64,000 nt of DNA from Mycolicibacterium celeriflavum (GCF_010731795.1 NZ_AP022591.1:2604001-2668000), one strand, 5' to 3'; numbered from the stretch's first letter, positions 35,589-45,333 are shown. Made by a program: numbers and translations. The notes: generated by a model from the letters alone, not told the origin.

Positions 35589-36413
35589 ATGGCGGCAGTG
35601 CCGACTCTTCGCGCTACAGGAACGCCGAGAACCGCCGGCGTTAGCCGACCGCCGCGCGGCTACTTCTTCGCGTTTCTCGCGGGCCTGAGTCTGCTCGGCG
35701 TCGTCGCGCTGTGGGCGCTGCTGGCCCGGTTGCAGATCTTCTCCCCCTCGCTACTTCCGTCTCCCGGCGACGTCGTCGCGGCCACCCGGGAGATGTACGC
35801 CCAGGGCACGCTGATCGCCGACGCAGCGGCCAGCTTCCGCCGCGCTCTCAGCGGGTTCCTGCTGGGCTCGACGCTGGCCATCGTCGCGGGCAGCCTGACC
35901 GGCCGCAGCCGCGTCGCGCGCGTGCTGCTCGAACCGACCATTCAAGTGGTCCGACCGATCCCGGCGATAGCGCTGGTCCCGCTGGCGATCCTGTGGTTCG
36001 GCATCGGTGAGGAATCCAAGCTCTTCCTCACCACACTCGGCGTGTTCTTTCCGGTCTGGGTGAACACCCATGCGGGCATCTCCTCCACCCGCGACGACTA
36101 CCTGCGCGTCGCGGCCTGCCTCGGGGCACCGCGCCGTCAGGTCTTCACCTATGTCGTGCTGCCCGCCGCGCTGCCGTTCATCCTCACCGGACTGCGGCAA
36201 GGCATCGCGATGTCGTTGATCCTGATCGTCGCCTCCGAGCAGGCCGGGGTGACCGAGGGGCTCGGGTTCCGCCTCGACCAATCCCGCTTGTTCAGCCAAC
36301 CGGACCGACTGTTCGCGTGCCTGATCGCGCTGGGCGTCGTCGGCGCACTGGCCGACCAACTGTTCCACCGCGGAACTCGTCGGTTCGTCCGATGGGCACG
36401 GGAACAGTCGTGA
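35589..36413 (+). CDS. ABC importer permease, SsuC/TauC type
   Basis: The 274-residue protein has an N-terminal membrane helix (FFAFLAGLSLLGVVALWALLA), followed by the family opening LPSPGDVVAATREM. The EAA loop that docks the ATPase is around VAACLGAPRRQVFTYVVLP. About six membrane segments are visible. GAAGGGA precedes the ATG. The family imports sulfonates, nitrate, taurine, thiamine precursors and similar anions; the substrate cannot be read here. The ATPase gene overlaps its stop. Confidence 0.9.
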   Translation: MAAVPTLRATGTPRTAGVSRPPRGYFFAFLAGLSLLGVVALWALLARLQIFSPSLLPSPGDVVAATREMYAQGTLIADAAASFRRALSGFLLGSTLAIVAGSLTGRSRVARVLLEPTIQVVRPIPAIALVPLAILWFGIGEESKLFLTTLGVFFPVWVNTHAGISSTRDDYLRVAACLGAPRRQVFTYVVLPAALPFILTGLRQGIAMSLILIVASEQAGVTEGLGFRLDQSRLFSQPDRLFACLIALGVVGALADQLFHRGTRRFVRWAREQS

Positions 36414-37180
36414 CCGCGGCGGGCATCGAAATAACCGGATTGGCCGTCGAATACGCAGCCGGCAACCGGGTTCTCGGCGATCTCGACCTGACCATCGAAC
36501 CCGGCGCCTTCCTCGCGGTGCTGGGCCCGTCCGGTTGCGGCAAGTCGACCCTGCTCAACTGCCTGGCGGGTTTCGTGACACCGACCGCCGGGCAGGTCTC
36601 TTTCAACGGCGCCCTGGTGACCGGTCCCGGCCGCGAACGCGGTGTCGTCTTCCAACGCGACGTGCTGTATCCGTGGACATCCGTCGCAGGAAACGTCGCG
36701 TTCGCCCTACGCGCCGCGAAAGTGCCTCGGGTGCAACGCCATCAGCGGATCATGGCGCTGCTCGACGCGGTGGGCTTGGCCCGAGACGTCGCCGACAAGC
36801 TCCCGCACGAATTGTCCGGCGGAATGCGTCAGCGAGTCGGCATCGCCCGGGCACTCGCCAACAGCCCACAGGTTCTGCTGATGGATGAGCCCTTCGGCGC
36901 GCTCGACGCGCTGACCCGCTCACAGATGCAGGACCTGATCATCGACCTCTGGGAGCAGACGGGAACCACCATCGTCTTCGTCACCCATGACGTCGATGAA
37001 GCCCTCCGCATCGCCTCGTCGATTGTCGTGATGACTTCCGACGGCGCGATCGCCGACCACCTCGTCAATCCTCTACCCCGACCGCGGCCGGCCAGCCGCG
37101 TCGCCGAATTCGCCGACTACGCACCGCTTCGCAGACAGCTGTACGACCTTCTGCGACCCGAGCCCAGCCCGATCGTCTAG
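36410..37180 (+). CDS. ABC importer ATPase, SsuB/TauB type
   Basis: The protein has Walker A GPSGCGKST, Q-loop VFQRDVLYPW, signature LSGGMRQRVGIARAL, Walker B VLLMDEPFGALD and H-loop VTHDVDEAL. GTG 36410 overlaps the permease stop by four bases (GTGA), implying coupled translation; ATG 36392 would add six residues. It energises the permease at 35589. Confidence 0.9.
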   Translation: MTAAGIEITGLAVEYAAGNRVLGDLDLTIEPGAFLAVLGPSGCGKSTLLNCLAGFVTPTAGQVSFNGALVTGPGRERGVVFQRDVLYPWTSVAGNVAFALRAAKVPRVQRHQRIMALLDAVGLARDVADKLPHELSGGMRQRVGIARALANSPQVLLMDEPFGALDALTRSQMQDLIIDLWEQTGTTIVFVTHDVDEALRIASSIVVMTSDGAIADHLVNPLPRPRPASRVAEFADYAPLRRQLYDLLRPEPSPIV

Positions 37181-37198
37181 CCGCTTACGGAGATACCG

Positions 37199-38169
37199 AT
37201 GAAATTGCGACGCCTCCCCGCCGCGATGGCAGCCACCGCGCTTGCCGTAGCCGCGGCACTCACCGGCTGCAGCAGCGCCGAATCCGCCGACGCCGCCGAC
37301 ACTTTGACCGTCGGCTGGGTCGTCGATCCCTGCTGGTCGCAGGTCCCGGTCGCCGAGAAGCTCGGCTACTTCGCCGACTCCGGGGTCAGTATCAAGCTGG
37401 TGCCCTTCCCCACCGGCGCTGCCGCCCTCGAAGCGCTCGCAGGCGGTGCGGTCGACGTCGCGAACGGCGGCGACGTGCCGACATCGGCCGCCGCACTGAA
37501 GAATCCCGACCTCCGAATCATCGCCGACGGATCACGCTGGGCCGAAGGGCGTTTCGTGGCACGACGATCGGCGGGCATCACATCGATCGACGATCTGTCC
37601 GGACGCGCGATCGCGGTTCCGCTGGGCAGCAGCGCGCACTACTTCGCGACGAAGTTCCTCACCGAAGCCGACGTCGAGGCACAGTTGATACAGACCGGCC
37701 CCGCCGAAATCCCGACCGCGATAGGCAACGGCAGTGTCGACGCCGTCGCGGTGTTCCAGCCGGCGCTCGCCAAGTCCATCGCTGCGCTCGGCAACGACGC
37801 CGTCGAGTTGCAGGGCCGCGACAAGTACAGTCAGCACAGCCTTTACCTGACCGATGCCGAGACGCTGTCCACTCACCAAGGCGCACTGACCCGTTCCTGT
37901 CCGCGGTGAAGAAGGCCGACGCCCCGCTGACCAACCGTGAGCCCGCCGCACTGGCCGCGGTGGCCGAGGCGACCGGACTCGATGAGCAACTCGTCGAAGC
38001 CGTTGCCGGTGAGTTCCAGTTCCACACAGCGCTCGGCCCCGAACTGGCGGGCGATCTCGCTGATCGTGCGCGCTGGGCGCAGAGCATCGGCCGGGTACCA
38101 GCCGACGCCAGAATTCCCGACTACGACGCGCTCATCGTGCGTGCTCCCCTGGACGGCGACACCCGGTGA
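37199..38169 (+). pseudogene. ABC importer substrate-binding lipoprotein, frameshifted
   Basis: The first frame (37199-37909) has a lipoprotein signal (LAVAAALTGCSS, lipid on Cys24) and an NMT1/SsuA-like domain (TLTVGWVVDPCWSQVPVAEK, GGAVDVANGGDVPTSAA). It ends after ALTR with an abrupt SCPR stop. The other frame resumes as FLSAVKKADAPLTNREPAAL and runs to a TGA at 38167-38169. A single missing base near 37890 explains both. Either the gene is inactivated, leaving an importer without its binder, or this is a sequence error. The next gene overlaps the second-frame stop, indicating the original operon structure. Confidence 0.8.
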
Positions 38170-39119
38170 GCGACATCAGGCTGATCGGATTGGGCGGAAC
38201 CATATCGATGCGCGAGACCGATTCCGGCGCAGTCCCTTTCCGCGGCGCAACTGCCCTGGCCAACCGGATCGACGGATTCGGCGGCGCGGAGGACCTGGCG
38301 TTGGTCGGCGGTTCCGAGGTCGACTTCGGGTTGATGGAACGGCTGGCGCTCCGGATCGGGACGCTGGTGGCCGAGGGAGTCGGCGGCGTTGTCGTGACAA
38401 CCGGTACGGACTCGATCGAGGAGGTGTCGGCGTGGCTGGCCTATCGCGAATCCTGGCCGGTCCCGGTGGTCGTCACCGGGTCGATGATCGCCGGTGAGCG
38501 GCCCGACAGCGACGGCGTGGCGAACCTGGCCGATGCGCTGGCTGTCGCCTCCTCGGGAGCCGAGATCGACCCGGTGGTGGTGTTCGCCGGACGCATCTTC
38601 GCCGCAAGGGAGGTGCTCAAGGTTTCGGGGATCGCCCGCGACGCGTTCGATGCGCCTGGGCGTGGCGCGACCGGAGTGGTCGGCGGCGGGCACGTCGACT
38701 GGTTCCGCACGCCCCGTCGACAGCCGGCGCACGGCGCGCCGACCGGGGCGATCGAACCGGTGCCGCTGGTGATCACCGGTCTGGGCGACGACGGGGCAGT
38801 GCTCACGTTCGCCGGATCCGGGCGGGCCGCTGTCGTCGTCGCCGCGAACGGAGCCGGGAATCTTCCGCCCGGTGCGGCCGCGGCTGCGCGGCAACTGATC
38901 CAGAACGGAACGCTGGTGGTGATCACGACGCGGGCACCCGACGCGCGCGTTGCACCGCGGTACGGATATCCGGGCGGGGTCGCCACGCTGGCGGCCGGTG
39001 GCGCCATCCTCGCTTCCGGTCTGACGCCGCATCGGGCCCGGGTGCTCGTCACACTCGGGCTGTCCCAGGGCCGTGATCGCGACGGGCTCGAGGAGCTGAT
39101 CGTAAGCGAAACGGCGTGA
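38166..39119 (+). CDS. Asparaginase/glutaminase family amidohydrolase
   Basis: The 317-residue protein starts at GTG 38166, overlapping the binder's stop. LIGLGGTISM gives the first catalytic Thr, and VVVTTGTDSIEE the second Thr-x-Asp motif. VVTGSMIAGERPDSDG and NGAGNLPPG are further family blocks. The fold is that of bacterial L-asparaginases; the lid region is short. In an importer operon it more likely deamidates the imported compound than serves general asparagine metabolism; no signal peptide is seen. Confidence 0.88.
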   Translation: MSDIRLIGLGGTISMRETDSGAVPFRGATALANRIDGFGGAEDLALVGGSEVDFGLMERLALRIGTLVAEGVGGVVVTTGTDSIEEVSAWLAYRESWPVPVVVTGSMIAGERPDSDGVANLADALAVASSGAEIDPVVVFAGRIFAAREVLKVSGIARDAFDAPGRGATGVVGGGHVDWFRTPRRQPAHGAPTGAIEPVPLVITGLGDDGAVLTFAGSGRAAVVVAANGAGNLPPGAAAAARQLIQNGTLVVITTRAPDARVAPRYGYPGGVATLAAGGAILASGLTPHRARVLVTLGLSQGRDRDGLEELIVSETA

Positions 39120-40330
39120 CCCTCACCGCTGCGCCGGTCGACCGGACGGAGCTCGTGGAGCTGACGAGAACGTTGGTCGCCGCAGGCCAACCGTGGTGCG
39201 AGAACAGCCTCGACGGACCCGCTCGCCCACCGGAAGAGGTGCGCATCGCCGAGCCCGTGGCAGCGCTGCTGCGCGGGTGGGGTTTCACTGTTCGGTTGGC
39301 CGGGCGTCATCCGACTCGACAGAATGTCCTGGCGACCAAGCAGTTCGGGCCGGGTCCGACGCTGATGCTCAACGACCACCTCGACACCTACCCGTCGGGG
39401 CCGCCGAGCCGGTGGACAGTTTGCACCGAGAACCCCTACCGGGCAACGGAACTCGGGGGCCGCATCTATGCACGCGGCACCTCCGACACCCGCGCGAATC
39501 TCGCGACCCTCCTGACCGTCGCACGCCGAATCGTCGCCGCTCCCCCGCAGGCCGGGACGCTGTCGGTCGTGCTGACTGTGGACGAGGAAAGAAACGGCGT
39601 CGAGGGTGCCTGCTACCTGCTCGAGGAGCACGGCTTGCGGCCCGACGCGTCGATCACCGTGGAGCCGACTGCGTGGGCCTTGGGCGGGCGCGGCGGTATC
39701 GCGCTCGCGACGGCTCAGACCGGACATGCATTGTTCGACATCTCGGCGCGCGGCCGGTCCAGTCACATCTGGCGACCGGACACCGGGGTGAACCCGGCTC
39801 AGTTCCTGGCCGAGGCGATCACCGAGATCCGCCAGCGCCCGGTCGGCGACTGGCCGATCTCGGTGGTGGGTCTGTCGGCGGGCGAGGCGGGGATGGCCCA
39901 GTTCACCCCACTGGAGGCCCGTGCGAGGGTGGCTGCTGTCAACATCGGCCCAGGTGTTTCCGCGGGTGAACTGCTGCTCGCGTTCCAGCAGCGCGTCTGT
40001 CGGCTCGCGCCTGCGGGGATCGACACCGAGGTGACGTATGTGCCCGGCCCGACGTTCGTCGCCGGCACGGTCGAGATGGCGGCCGACGATCCACTCGTCG
40101 CAACGATCGACGAGGCATACCGCGAGGTCACCGGCGAAGCGGTGCGTCACTACACAAAGCCGGCGTTCAACGACACCATCCGGTTCCGGCACGCCGGGAT
40201 ACCGGCGGTGACATTCGGACCCGGTGAAGACGGCTGGGCGGTGTACGACGAGAGCATCTCCATCGACACGATGGTCATGGCGACGCTGGTGCTCGAACGG
40301 GCGGTCCGCAGCTATCTGACCGGACGATGA
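39116..40330 (+). CDS. M20-family metallo-deacylase/peptidase (ArgE/DapE-like)
   Basis: The protein is 404 residues from GTG 39116, overlapping the asparaginase stop by four bases. Metal ligands are seen in LNDHLDTYP (His and Asp), ARGTSDTRAN (bridging Asp), DEERNG (catalytic Glu pair) and TVEPTAW; a late His occurs in the RHYTKPAFNDTIRFRHAG segment. The family removes N-acyl, N-carbamoyl or N-succinyl groups from amino acids. Together with the importer and asparaginase it suggests uptake and stepwise hydrolysis of an N-acylated amino-acid amide. Confidence 0.88.
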   Translation: MTLTAAPVDRTELVELTRTLVAAGQPWCENSLDGPARPPEEVRIAEPVAALLRGWGFTVRLAGRHPTRQNVLATKQFGPGPTLMLNDHLDTYPSGPPSRWTVCTENPYRATELGGRIYARGTSDTRANLATLLTVARRIVAAPPQAGTLSVVLTVDEERNGVEGACYLLEEHGLRPDASITVEPTAWALGGRGGIALATAQTGHALFDISARGRSSHIWRPDTGVNPAQFLAEAITEIRQRPVGDWPISVVGLSAGEAGMAQFTPLEARARVAAVNIGPGVSAGELLLAFQQRVCRLAPAGIDTEVTYVPGPTFVAGTVEMAADDPLVATIDEAYREVTGEAVRHYTKPAFNDTIRFRHAGIPAVTFGPGEDGWAVYDESISIDTMVMATLVLERAVRSYLTGR

Positions 40331-40387
40331 CGGCGCACTTGATCAACTGCCAGTGAAAGGGCAACCGCCGGACCTACCCTGATCGGC

Positions 40388-41413
40388 ATGGCACCTGCGA
40401 AGCGTGATCCCAAAGTCGTCGTTCTCGGTGGAGGCTCCTGGGGCACCACCGTGGCGTCCATCTGCGCGCGCCGCGGGCCGACGCTGCAGTGGGTGCGTTC
40501 CGCGGAGACCGCCGAGGACATCAACGACAACCACCGCAACTCGAAGTATCTCGGCAACGAGGTGGAGCTACCGCAGGACCTGAAAGCAACGACGGACTTC
40601 ACCGAGGCGGCGACGGCCGCCGACGTCATCGTCATGGGCGTGCCGTCGCACGGCTTTCGCGGCGTACTCACCGAACTGGCCAAGGAGTTGCGGCCGTGGG
40701 TGCCGGTGGTCTCGCTGGTGAAGGGTCTGGAGCAGGGCACCAACCACCGGATGAGCCAGATCGTCGCCGAGGTGCTGCCGGGACATCCGGCCGGGATCCT
40801 GGCCGGGCCGAACATCGCGCGCGAGGTGGCCGAGGGGTACGCCGCCGCCGCGGTGCTCGCCATGCCCGACCCGCAACTCGCCGCGAATCTGGCGAACCTG
40901 TTCCGCACCAAGCGGTTTCGTACCTACACCACCGACGACGTGGTCGGCGTCGAGATGGCCGGGGCGTTGAAGAACGTCTACGCGATCGCGGTCGGCATGG
41001 GCTACTCGCTCGGCATCGGCGAGAACACCCGGGCAATGGTGATGGCCCGCGCGGTCCGCGAGATGTCCAAGCTCGGCGAGGCGACGGGCGGGCATCGCGA
41101 CACGTTCGCCGGCCTGGCCGGCATGGGCGACCTGATCGTCACGTGCACCAGCCAGCGAAGCCGCAACCGCCACGTCGGCGAACAATTGGGCGCCGGCAAG
41201 CCGATCGACGAGATCATCTCATCGATGAACCAGGTCGCCGAGGGCGTCAAGGCTGCGAGCGTGATCATGGAATTCGCTGACCAGTACGGGATTTCGATGC
41301 CCATAGCGCGCGAGGTCGACGCCGTGGTCAACCACGGCGCCAGCGTCGAAGACGCCTACCGCGGCCTGATGGTCGAGAAACCCGGTCACGAGGTGCACGG
41401 CGCCGGTTTCTAG
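40388..41413 (+). CDS. gpsA: Glycerol-3-phosphate dehydrogenase [NAD(P)+]
   Basis: The 341-residue protein has the dinucleotide motif VVVLGGGSWGTTVASI, GVPSHGFR, SLVKGLE, LAGPNIAREVAEG, and the catalytic Lys in GALKNVYAIAVGM. NTRAMVMARAVREM and GMGDLIVTCTSQRSRN complete the GpsA signature. It reduces dihydroxyacetone phosphate to sn-glycerol-3-phosphate for phospholipids. Position beside the HtpX region matches M. tuberculosis gpdA1 (Rv0564c, from memory). It is convergent with the next gene, four bases apart. Confidence 0.96.
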   Translation: MAPAKRDPKVVVLGGGSWGTTVASICARRGPTLQWVRSAETAEDINDNHRNSKYLGNEVELPQDLKATTDFTEAATAADVIVMGVPSHGFRGVLTELAKELRPWVPVVSLVKGLEQGTNHRMSQIVAEVLPGHPAGILAGPNIAREVAEGYAAAAVLAMPDPQLAANLANLFRTKRFRTYTTDDVVGVEMAGALKNVYAIAVGMGYSLGIGENTRAMVMARAVREMSKLGEATGGHRDTFAGLAGMGDLIVTCTSQRSRNRHVGEQLGAGKPIDEIISSMNQVAEGVKAASVIMEFADQYGISMPIAREVDAVVNHGASVEDAYRGLMVEKPGHEVHGAGF

Positions 41414-41417
41414 AGCC

Positions 41418-41996
41418 CTAGTTGAAGAACGGGTTGGTGCCCTCGGGCCGATCCAGCAGCGGATCCTTGCCGCCGTTGATGATGTGGCTGCCCGCGGGCG
41501 TCAACACGAACCCCGACTGATTGCGGCTGTCCGAGCACGTCGTCACGCCGCCTTCGCTGCCGCAGCTGACGGTCTGATAGCTGATCCGCGAGCCGGCGGG
41601 AAGCGTCTTGACCTCACCGACACTCGCGAATACGTCGGCCGTCGTCGCGGAAAACTGCGGCGCGCCCGGGCCACCGCTGACGAAGTTCGCACCGTTCGGT
41701 GCGCCCGGAATCGCGCCACTGCAGCCGTAGCCGCCGTTGCGCTGCAGCACGCATGTCAGCCCGTCCGGTGTCCTGAACGCATACCAGCGGCCGTCCATCA
41801 CCGCGTACTCGGACAGCTTCACCGGCGCCAGCGCGTTGACGTTCGGCGGTGGTGGCGCCGGCGATGGTTCCGGTGGCTGCGCCGCGGCGATACCCGGCAC
41901 ACCGATTATGGCCGCCGCCGCGGACCCCGCGACACCGATCAGCACCCTGTTCAGCACGGTCCACACCCTAAGGGGTCCGACCGGGACTCGCAGCAT
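41418..41996 (-). CDS. Secreted mycobacterial protein of unknown function
   Basis: The protein has a long signal peptide (RVLIGVAGSAAAAIIGVPGIAAAQP), then a Pro-rich stretch (PPEPSPAPPPPN). A cysteine-containing domain follows (DGLTCVLQRNGGYGCSG, VSCGSEGGVTTCSDSRNQ). Four cysteines suggest two disulfides. ATG 41996 fits the signal peptide; GTG 42047 is an alternative. Function is not known. Confidence 0.78.
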   Translation of the reverse strand: MLRVPVGPLRVWTVLNRVLIGVAGSAAAAIIGVPGIAAAQPPEPSPAPPPPNVNALAPVKLSEYAVMDGRWYAFRTPDGLTCVLQRNGGYGCSGAIPGAPNGANFVSGGPGAPQFSATTADVFASVGEVKTLPAGSRISYQTVSCGSEGGVTTCSDSRNQSGFVLTPAGSHIINGGKDPLLDRPEGTNPFFN

Positions 41997-42133
41997 ACGG
42001 ATCACATCGGCGCCCGAGGCGCAGGCGTTACCCGCCTCGATCGACACGAGCCGAAACCCCCCATCTGCGGGATGGCGTCAGCCGCGCCTTCGACCGACGC
42101 TGAATACCTGGCGAGGCTCACCCAGGAGGGGTC

Positions 42134-43306
42134 ATGGCAACCGAGGACACCGTGCTGGTGGTCGGCAGCGGTCCGGCTGGGTTGTCGTGCGCCGCCGAAC
42201 TGATTGCGCGCGGGGTGGACGCAACCGTCGTCGAACGCGGCACGCAGATCGGCGCCGCCTGGGCACACCGTTACGACGCACTGCGGTTCAACACCTGTCG
42301 CCGTAACTCGGCCCTGCCCGGCGCGCCTTTCCCACATAATTTCGGGCAGTTTCCGACCCGCGACCAGTACGTCGACTACCTGCAGACGTATGCCGCGTGC
42401 AGGGAGGTTCGCGTCCGGTTGGGCGTCGAGGTGAACCGGCTCGACCCGGCTCCCGACGGCGGTTGGGACGTCGTCACCAACCGAGGCGTCCAACGGGTCC
42501 GCCAGGTCGTGGTTGCGACCGGCATCTTCAACCGGCCCGCGCTTCCCGACTGGGCCGAGGGCCACGACTTCACCGGCCGTGTGGTGCACGCCGCGCAGTA
42601 TCGCAACGCCAGCGCGTTCGCGGGCCAACGTGTGCTGGTCGCCGGCGCGGGCTCCACCGGGCTCGAGATCGCCTACGAGCTGAGCCGCTCGGGTTGTCCG
42701 GAGGTGTCGCTGGCGGTCCGCACCCCGCCGAACATCCTCCTGCGCGAGGTCGGTGGCTTGCCCGCCGACCTGCCGCTGCCGCTGTTTCTGCGGCTGCCCA
42801 CCGGGCTCGTCGACAAGATGCTTCAGGCCATGCAGCGCCGCGTGATCGGTGATCTGAGCGGCTTCGGGCTCACCGCGCCTCGGGAGGGCCCTATCGCCGG
42901 GCTCAAACGCCGCGGCGCCGGCACGGCGATCGTCGACCGCGAAGTGATCGACGCGATCCGGGACCGCTCACTGCGTGTGGTGCCGGCCGTCGACCGGCTG
43001 GAACACCGCGCGGTGGTGCTCGTCGACGGCACCACGGTGCAGGTGGACAGCGTCATCGCGGCCACCGGATACAGGACCGGGCTGGACGCCATGGTGGGTC
43101 ATCTCGACGTCCTCGACCAGCGCGGCATGCCGCGCGACGGATACGGCGGAGAGGTCTTGCCGGGATTGCGCTTCGTCGGCTACGTGTACCGGCCGGGTCT
43201 GACGAAGTTCGTCGGCGGGCTGGCCCGAAGGGTGGCCGACGACATCGCGCGGCAGTTGTCGGCTTCGAAGCCGCTAACGCCGGACGACGAGGTCCTGCGA
43301 CAGTAG
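42134..43306 (+). CDS. Flavin-containing NAD(P)H monooxygenase
   Basis: The 390-residue protein has the FAD motif VLVVGSGPAGLSCAAEL at the N-terminus, a class B monooxygenase-like middle (RYDALRFNTCRRNSALPG), and the NADPH motif VLVAGAGSTGLEIAYEL near residue 172. ATGYRTGLD precedes the FAD-binding end. AGGAGG lies upstream of ATG 42134. It occupies the position of Rv0565c-like monooxygenases near gpsA. The substrate is unknown. Its 3' end overlaps the LuxR gene by 33 bases, tail to tail. Confidence 0.88.
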   Translation: MATEDTVLVVGSGPAGLSCAAELIARGVDATVVERGTQIGAAWAHRYDALRFNTCRRNSALPGAPFPHNFGQFPTRDQYVDYLQTYAACREVRVRLGVEVNRLDPAPDGGWDVVTNRGVQRVRQVVVATGIFNRPALPDWAEGHDFTGRVVHAAQYRNASAFAGQRVLVAGAGSTGLEIAYELSRSGCPEVSLAVRTPPNILLREVGGLPADLPLPLFLRLPTGLVDKMLQAMQRRVIGDLSGFGLTAPREGPIAGLKRRGAGTAIVDREVIDAIRDRSLRVVPAVDRLEHRAVVLVDGTTVQVDSVIAATGYRTGLDAMVGHLDVLDQRGMPRDGYGGEVLPGLRFVGYVYRPGLTKFVGGLARRVADDIARQLSASKPLTPDDEVLRQ

Positions 43307-44338
43307 CGCGGCGAGCCCCGGGCGGCTGTTCACGCCGAGCTTGGCGAAGATCGCCTTGATGTGGCCCCGTAACGTCTCGGACGTGATCCACAGCGCAGCA
43401 GCGATGTCCCTGGTTGACATGCCGGTCAACAACAGTTGGGTGATCTCCTTTTCGCGACGGGTCAGTTGGTGAAGGTGAACGAGCAGAGGCGCGATGTCGG
43501 AGCGACGAGCCTGCTCCAAAACCACTGCAGTACGCCCTGTTCCGGAACCGTCGGGATCGAGACGGATTCCCCGCACCACCAGCCAGTCGCCGCTACGGCT
43601 CCTGGTGCGCGCCATCGCGGGCTCGCCGGCACCGTGCTCGGCGAGAACGCGCGCTTGGTGGGCCACCTCGTGCAGCACTATCGCGGTCTCCAGCCGTTCG
43701 TCGTCGACGGGGCCGAGCCATTCGGTGACCTGAGGAGTCGTCGACTCGACGGTGCCGTCATCGGCGAGTATCAGCAGTGCAGCCGGGCCGGGGGCGGTGG
43801 GGCCGGGTTGGCCCGCCAGCTGTAAGCAGGCGCGAATCCCGTTGCCCACGTGCGGGCATAGCCTGGCCATGACCGCGACCTCGTCGTCGGTGAAGAACGG
43901 ATCGGTGGCGCGACGGGACAGGCAGAAATGTCCCCACGTCGCCGCACCGGAGCTGAACACGCCGCGCATTTCGTCGCCGTATCCGTTCGGCCGGTACACC
44001 TTCGACCAGCGTGCGCTGCGGCTGAGGTCTCCGTCGGTGGCCGCGCTCAGCGATGCCGCAGGCACCTCGCGGCGGGCGAGGTCGACGAACTTGTTGACGT
44101 CGTCTGTGGTGAGCTCACATTCGATCAACGCGAGATTTTGTGCGCGCGTGACATTTTCGGCGTGCACACCGGTGAGCAGCAGCGTGTCGGGGTCGGTGAG
44201 CAGCCACCCCGCGGCCTCATAAGCGATGGCGTTTCGCACCTCCGTGGCAACCGCCGCGAGAAGCTCGATGGGGTCCTGCGCACGCGCACAGATGCGGGTG
44301 ACTCGTTCTTCCAGCCGGCCCAGCCGGCTCCCAGGCAT
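43274..44338 (-). CDS. LuxR-family transcriptional regulator
   Basis: The 354-residue protein ends in a LuxR helix-turn-helix (LTRREKEITQLLLTGMSTRD, then IAAALWITSETLRGHIKAIF and KLGVNSRPGLAALL). The N-terminal 250 residues form a GAF/PAS-like sensor region (AYEAAGWLLTDPDTLLLTGV, GHFCLSRRATDPFFTDDEVA). No receiver-domain phospho-acceptor pattern is seen. It is convergent with the monooxygenase, a likely but unproven target. Confidence 0.88.
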   Translation of the reverse strand: MPGSRLGRLEERVTRICARAQDPIELLAAVATEVRNAIAYEAAGWLLTDPDTLLLTGVHAENVTRAQNLALIECELTTDDVNKFVDLARREVPAASLSAATDGDLSRSARWSKVYRPNGYGDEMRGVFSSGAATWGHFCLSRRATDPFFTDDEVAVMARLCPHVGNGIRACLQLAGQPGPTAPGPAALLILADDGTVESTTPQVTEWLGPVDDERLETAIVLHEVAHQARVLAEHGAGEPAMARTRSRSGDWLVVRGIRLDPDGSGTGRTAVVLEQARRSDIAPLLVHLHQLTRREKEITQLLLTGMSTRDIAAALWITSETLRGHIKAIFAKLGVNSRPGLAALLSQDLVVRR

Positions 44339-44448
44339 CGCCCACCACCCTTCCGTACGTTCGACGCGACCCGTCCTTCTGTTCTACTCCGATCGTGCGA
44401 TTGGGTGCGCAAATGATCGCTCAGCGACTGGTAGCGCGCCGAAATCAC

Positions 44449-45333
44449 TCAGTAGTAGTGGCCCGGGCCGCGGCCCGCCATCGCCTCCAGTCGCGCGATC
44501 CGGTCCGGCATCGGCGGGTGCGTGGAGAACAGCTTGCCGATCTTCTCGCCCGCGCGGAACGGGTTGGCGATCATCAGGTGTGCCTGATCGGCCAGCTTGG
44601 GGTCCGGCGGTAGCGGCGCCTGCTCGACGCCGGCACTGATCTTGCGCAGCGCGCTGGCCAACGCGAGCGGATCGCCCGTCAACTCCGCACCCGACTGGTC
44701 GGCCTGGTACTCGCGCGACCGCGACACGGCCAGCCGGATCACCGTCGCCGCGATCGGGCCCAACAGCGAAACCAGCAGAATCGCAAAGGGATTCGCGCCG
44801 CCTTCACGGTTGCCGCCGAACAGGGTCGCGAAGTACGCGATGTTGGCCAGCGCGGTGATCACGGCGGCCATCGCACCGGCCACGCTCGAGATCAGGATGT
44901 CGCGGTTGTAAACGTGCGACAGTTCGTGGCCGAGCACCGCGCGTAGTTCCCGTTCGTTGAGGATCTGCAGGATGCCCGTCGTGCAGCACACCGCGGCGTT
45001 GCGCGGGTTGCGGCCCGTCGCGAACGCATTCGGTGCGGCGGTGTCACTGATGTACAGCCGCGGCATCGGCTGGCGCGCGGTGGTCGCCAACTCGCGCACG
45101 ATGCGGTACATCACCGGGGCCTGCATCTCGGTGACCGGCTGGGCGTGCATCGCGCGCAGCGAGAGCTTGTCGCTGTTGAAGTACATGTAGGCGTTCATGC
45201 CGACGGCGAACAGCACCGCCAGGCCGATGAGCGCCGTGTTGCGGAACAGCGCCGCGATGAACACGATCAGCGCCGAGAACCCCACCAGCAGAGCGAACGT
45301 CTTGGCGGTGTTCGCGTGCGGATGCCAGGTCAT
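44449..45333 (-). CDS. htpX: Membrane zinc metalloprotease HtpX
   Basis: The 294-residue protein has zinc motif HELSH at residues 136-140, the third ligand Glu in [12 protein letters not shown], and paired membrane segments at residues 11-52 and 148-205. [10 protein letters not shown] is family-typical. HtpX degrades misfolded membrane proteins, with the active site facing the cytoplasm. It is downstream of grcC1 in the same direction with a 68-base gap, as in M. tuberculosis Rv0562-Rv0563 (from memory). Confidence 0.96.
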   Translation of the reverse strand: MTWHPHANTAKTFALLVGFSALIVFIAALFRNTALIGLAVLFAVGMNAYMYFNSDKLSLRAMHAQPVTEMQAPVMYRIVRELATTARQPMPRLYISDTAAPNAFATGRNPRNAAVCCTTGILQILNERELRAVLGHELSHVYNRDILISSVAGAMAAVITALANIAYFATLFGGNREGGANPFAILLVSLLGPIAATVIRLAVSRSREYQADQSGAELTGDPLALASALRKISAGVEQAPLPPDPKLADQAHLMIANPFRAGEKIGKLFSTHPPMPDRIARLEAMAGRGPGHYY

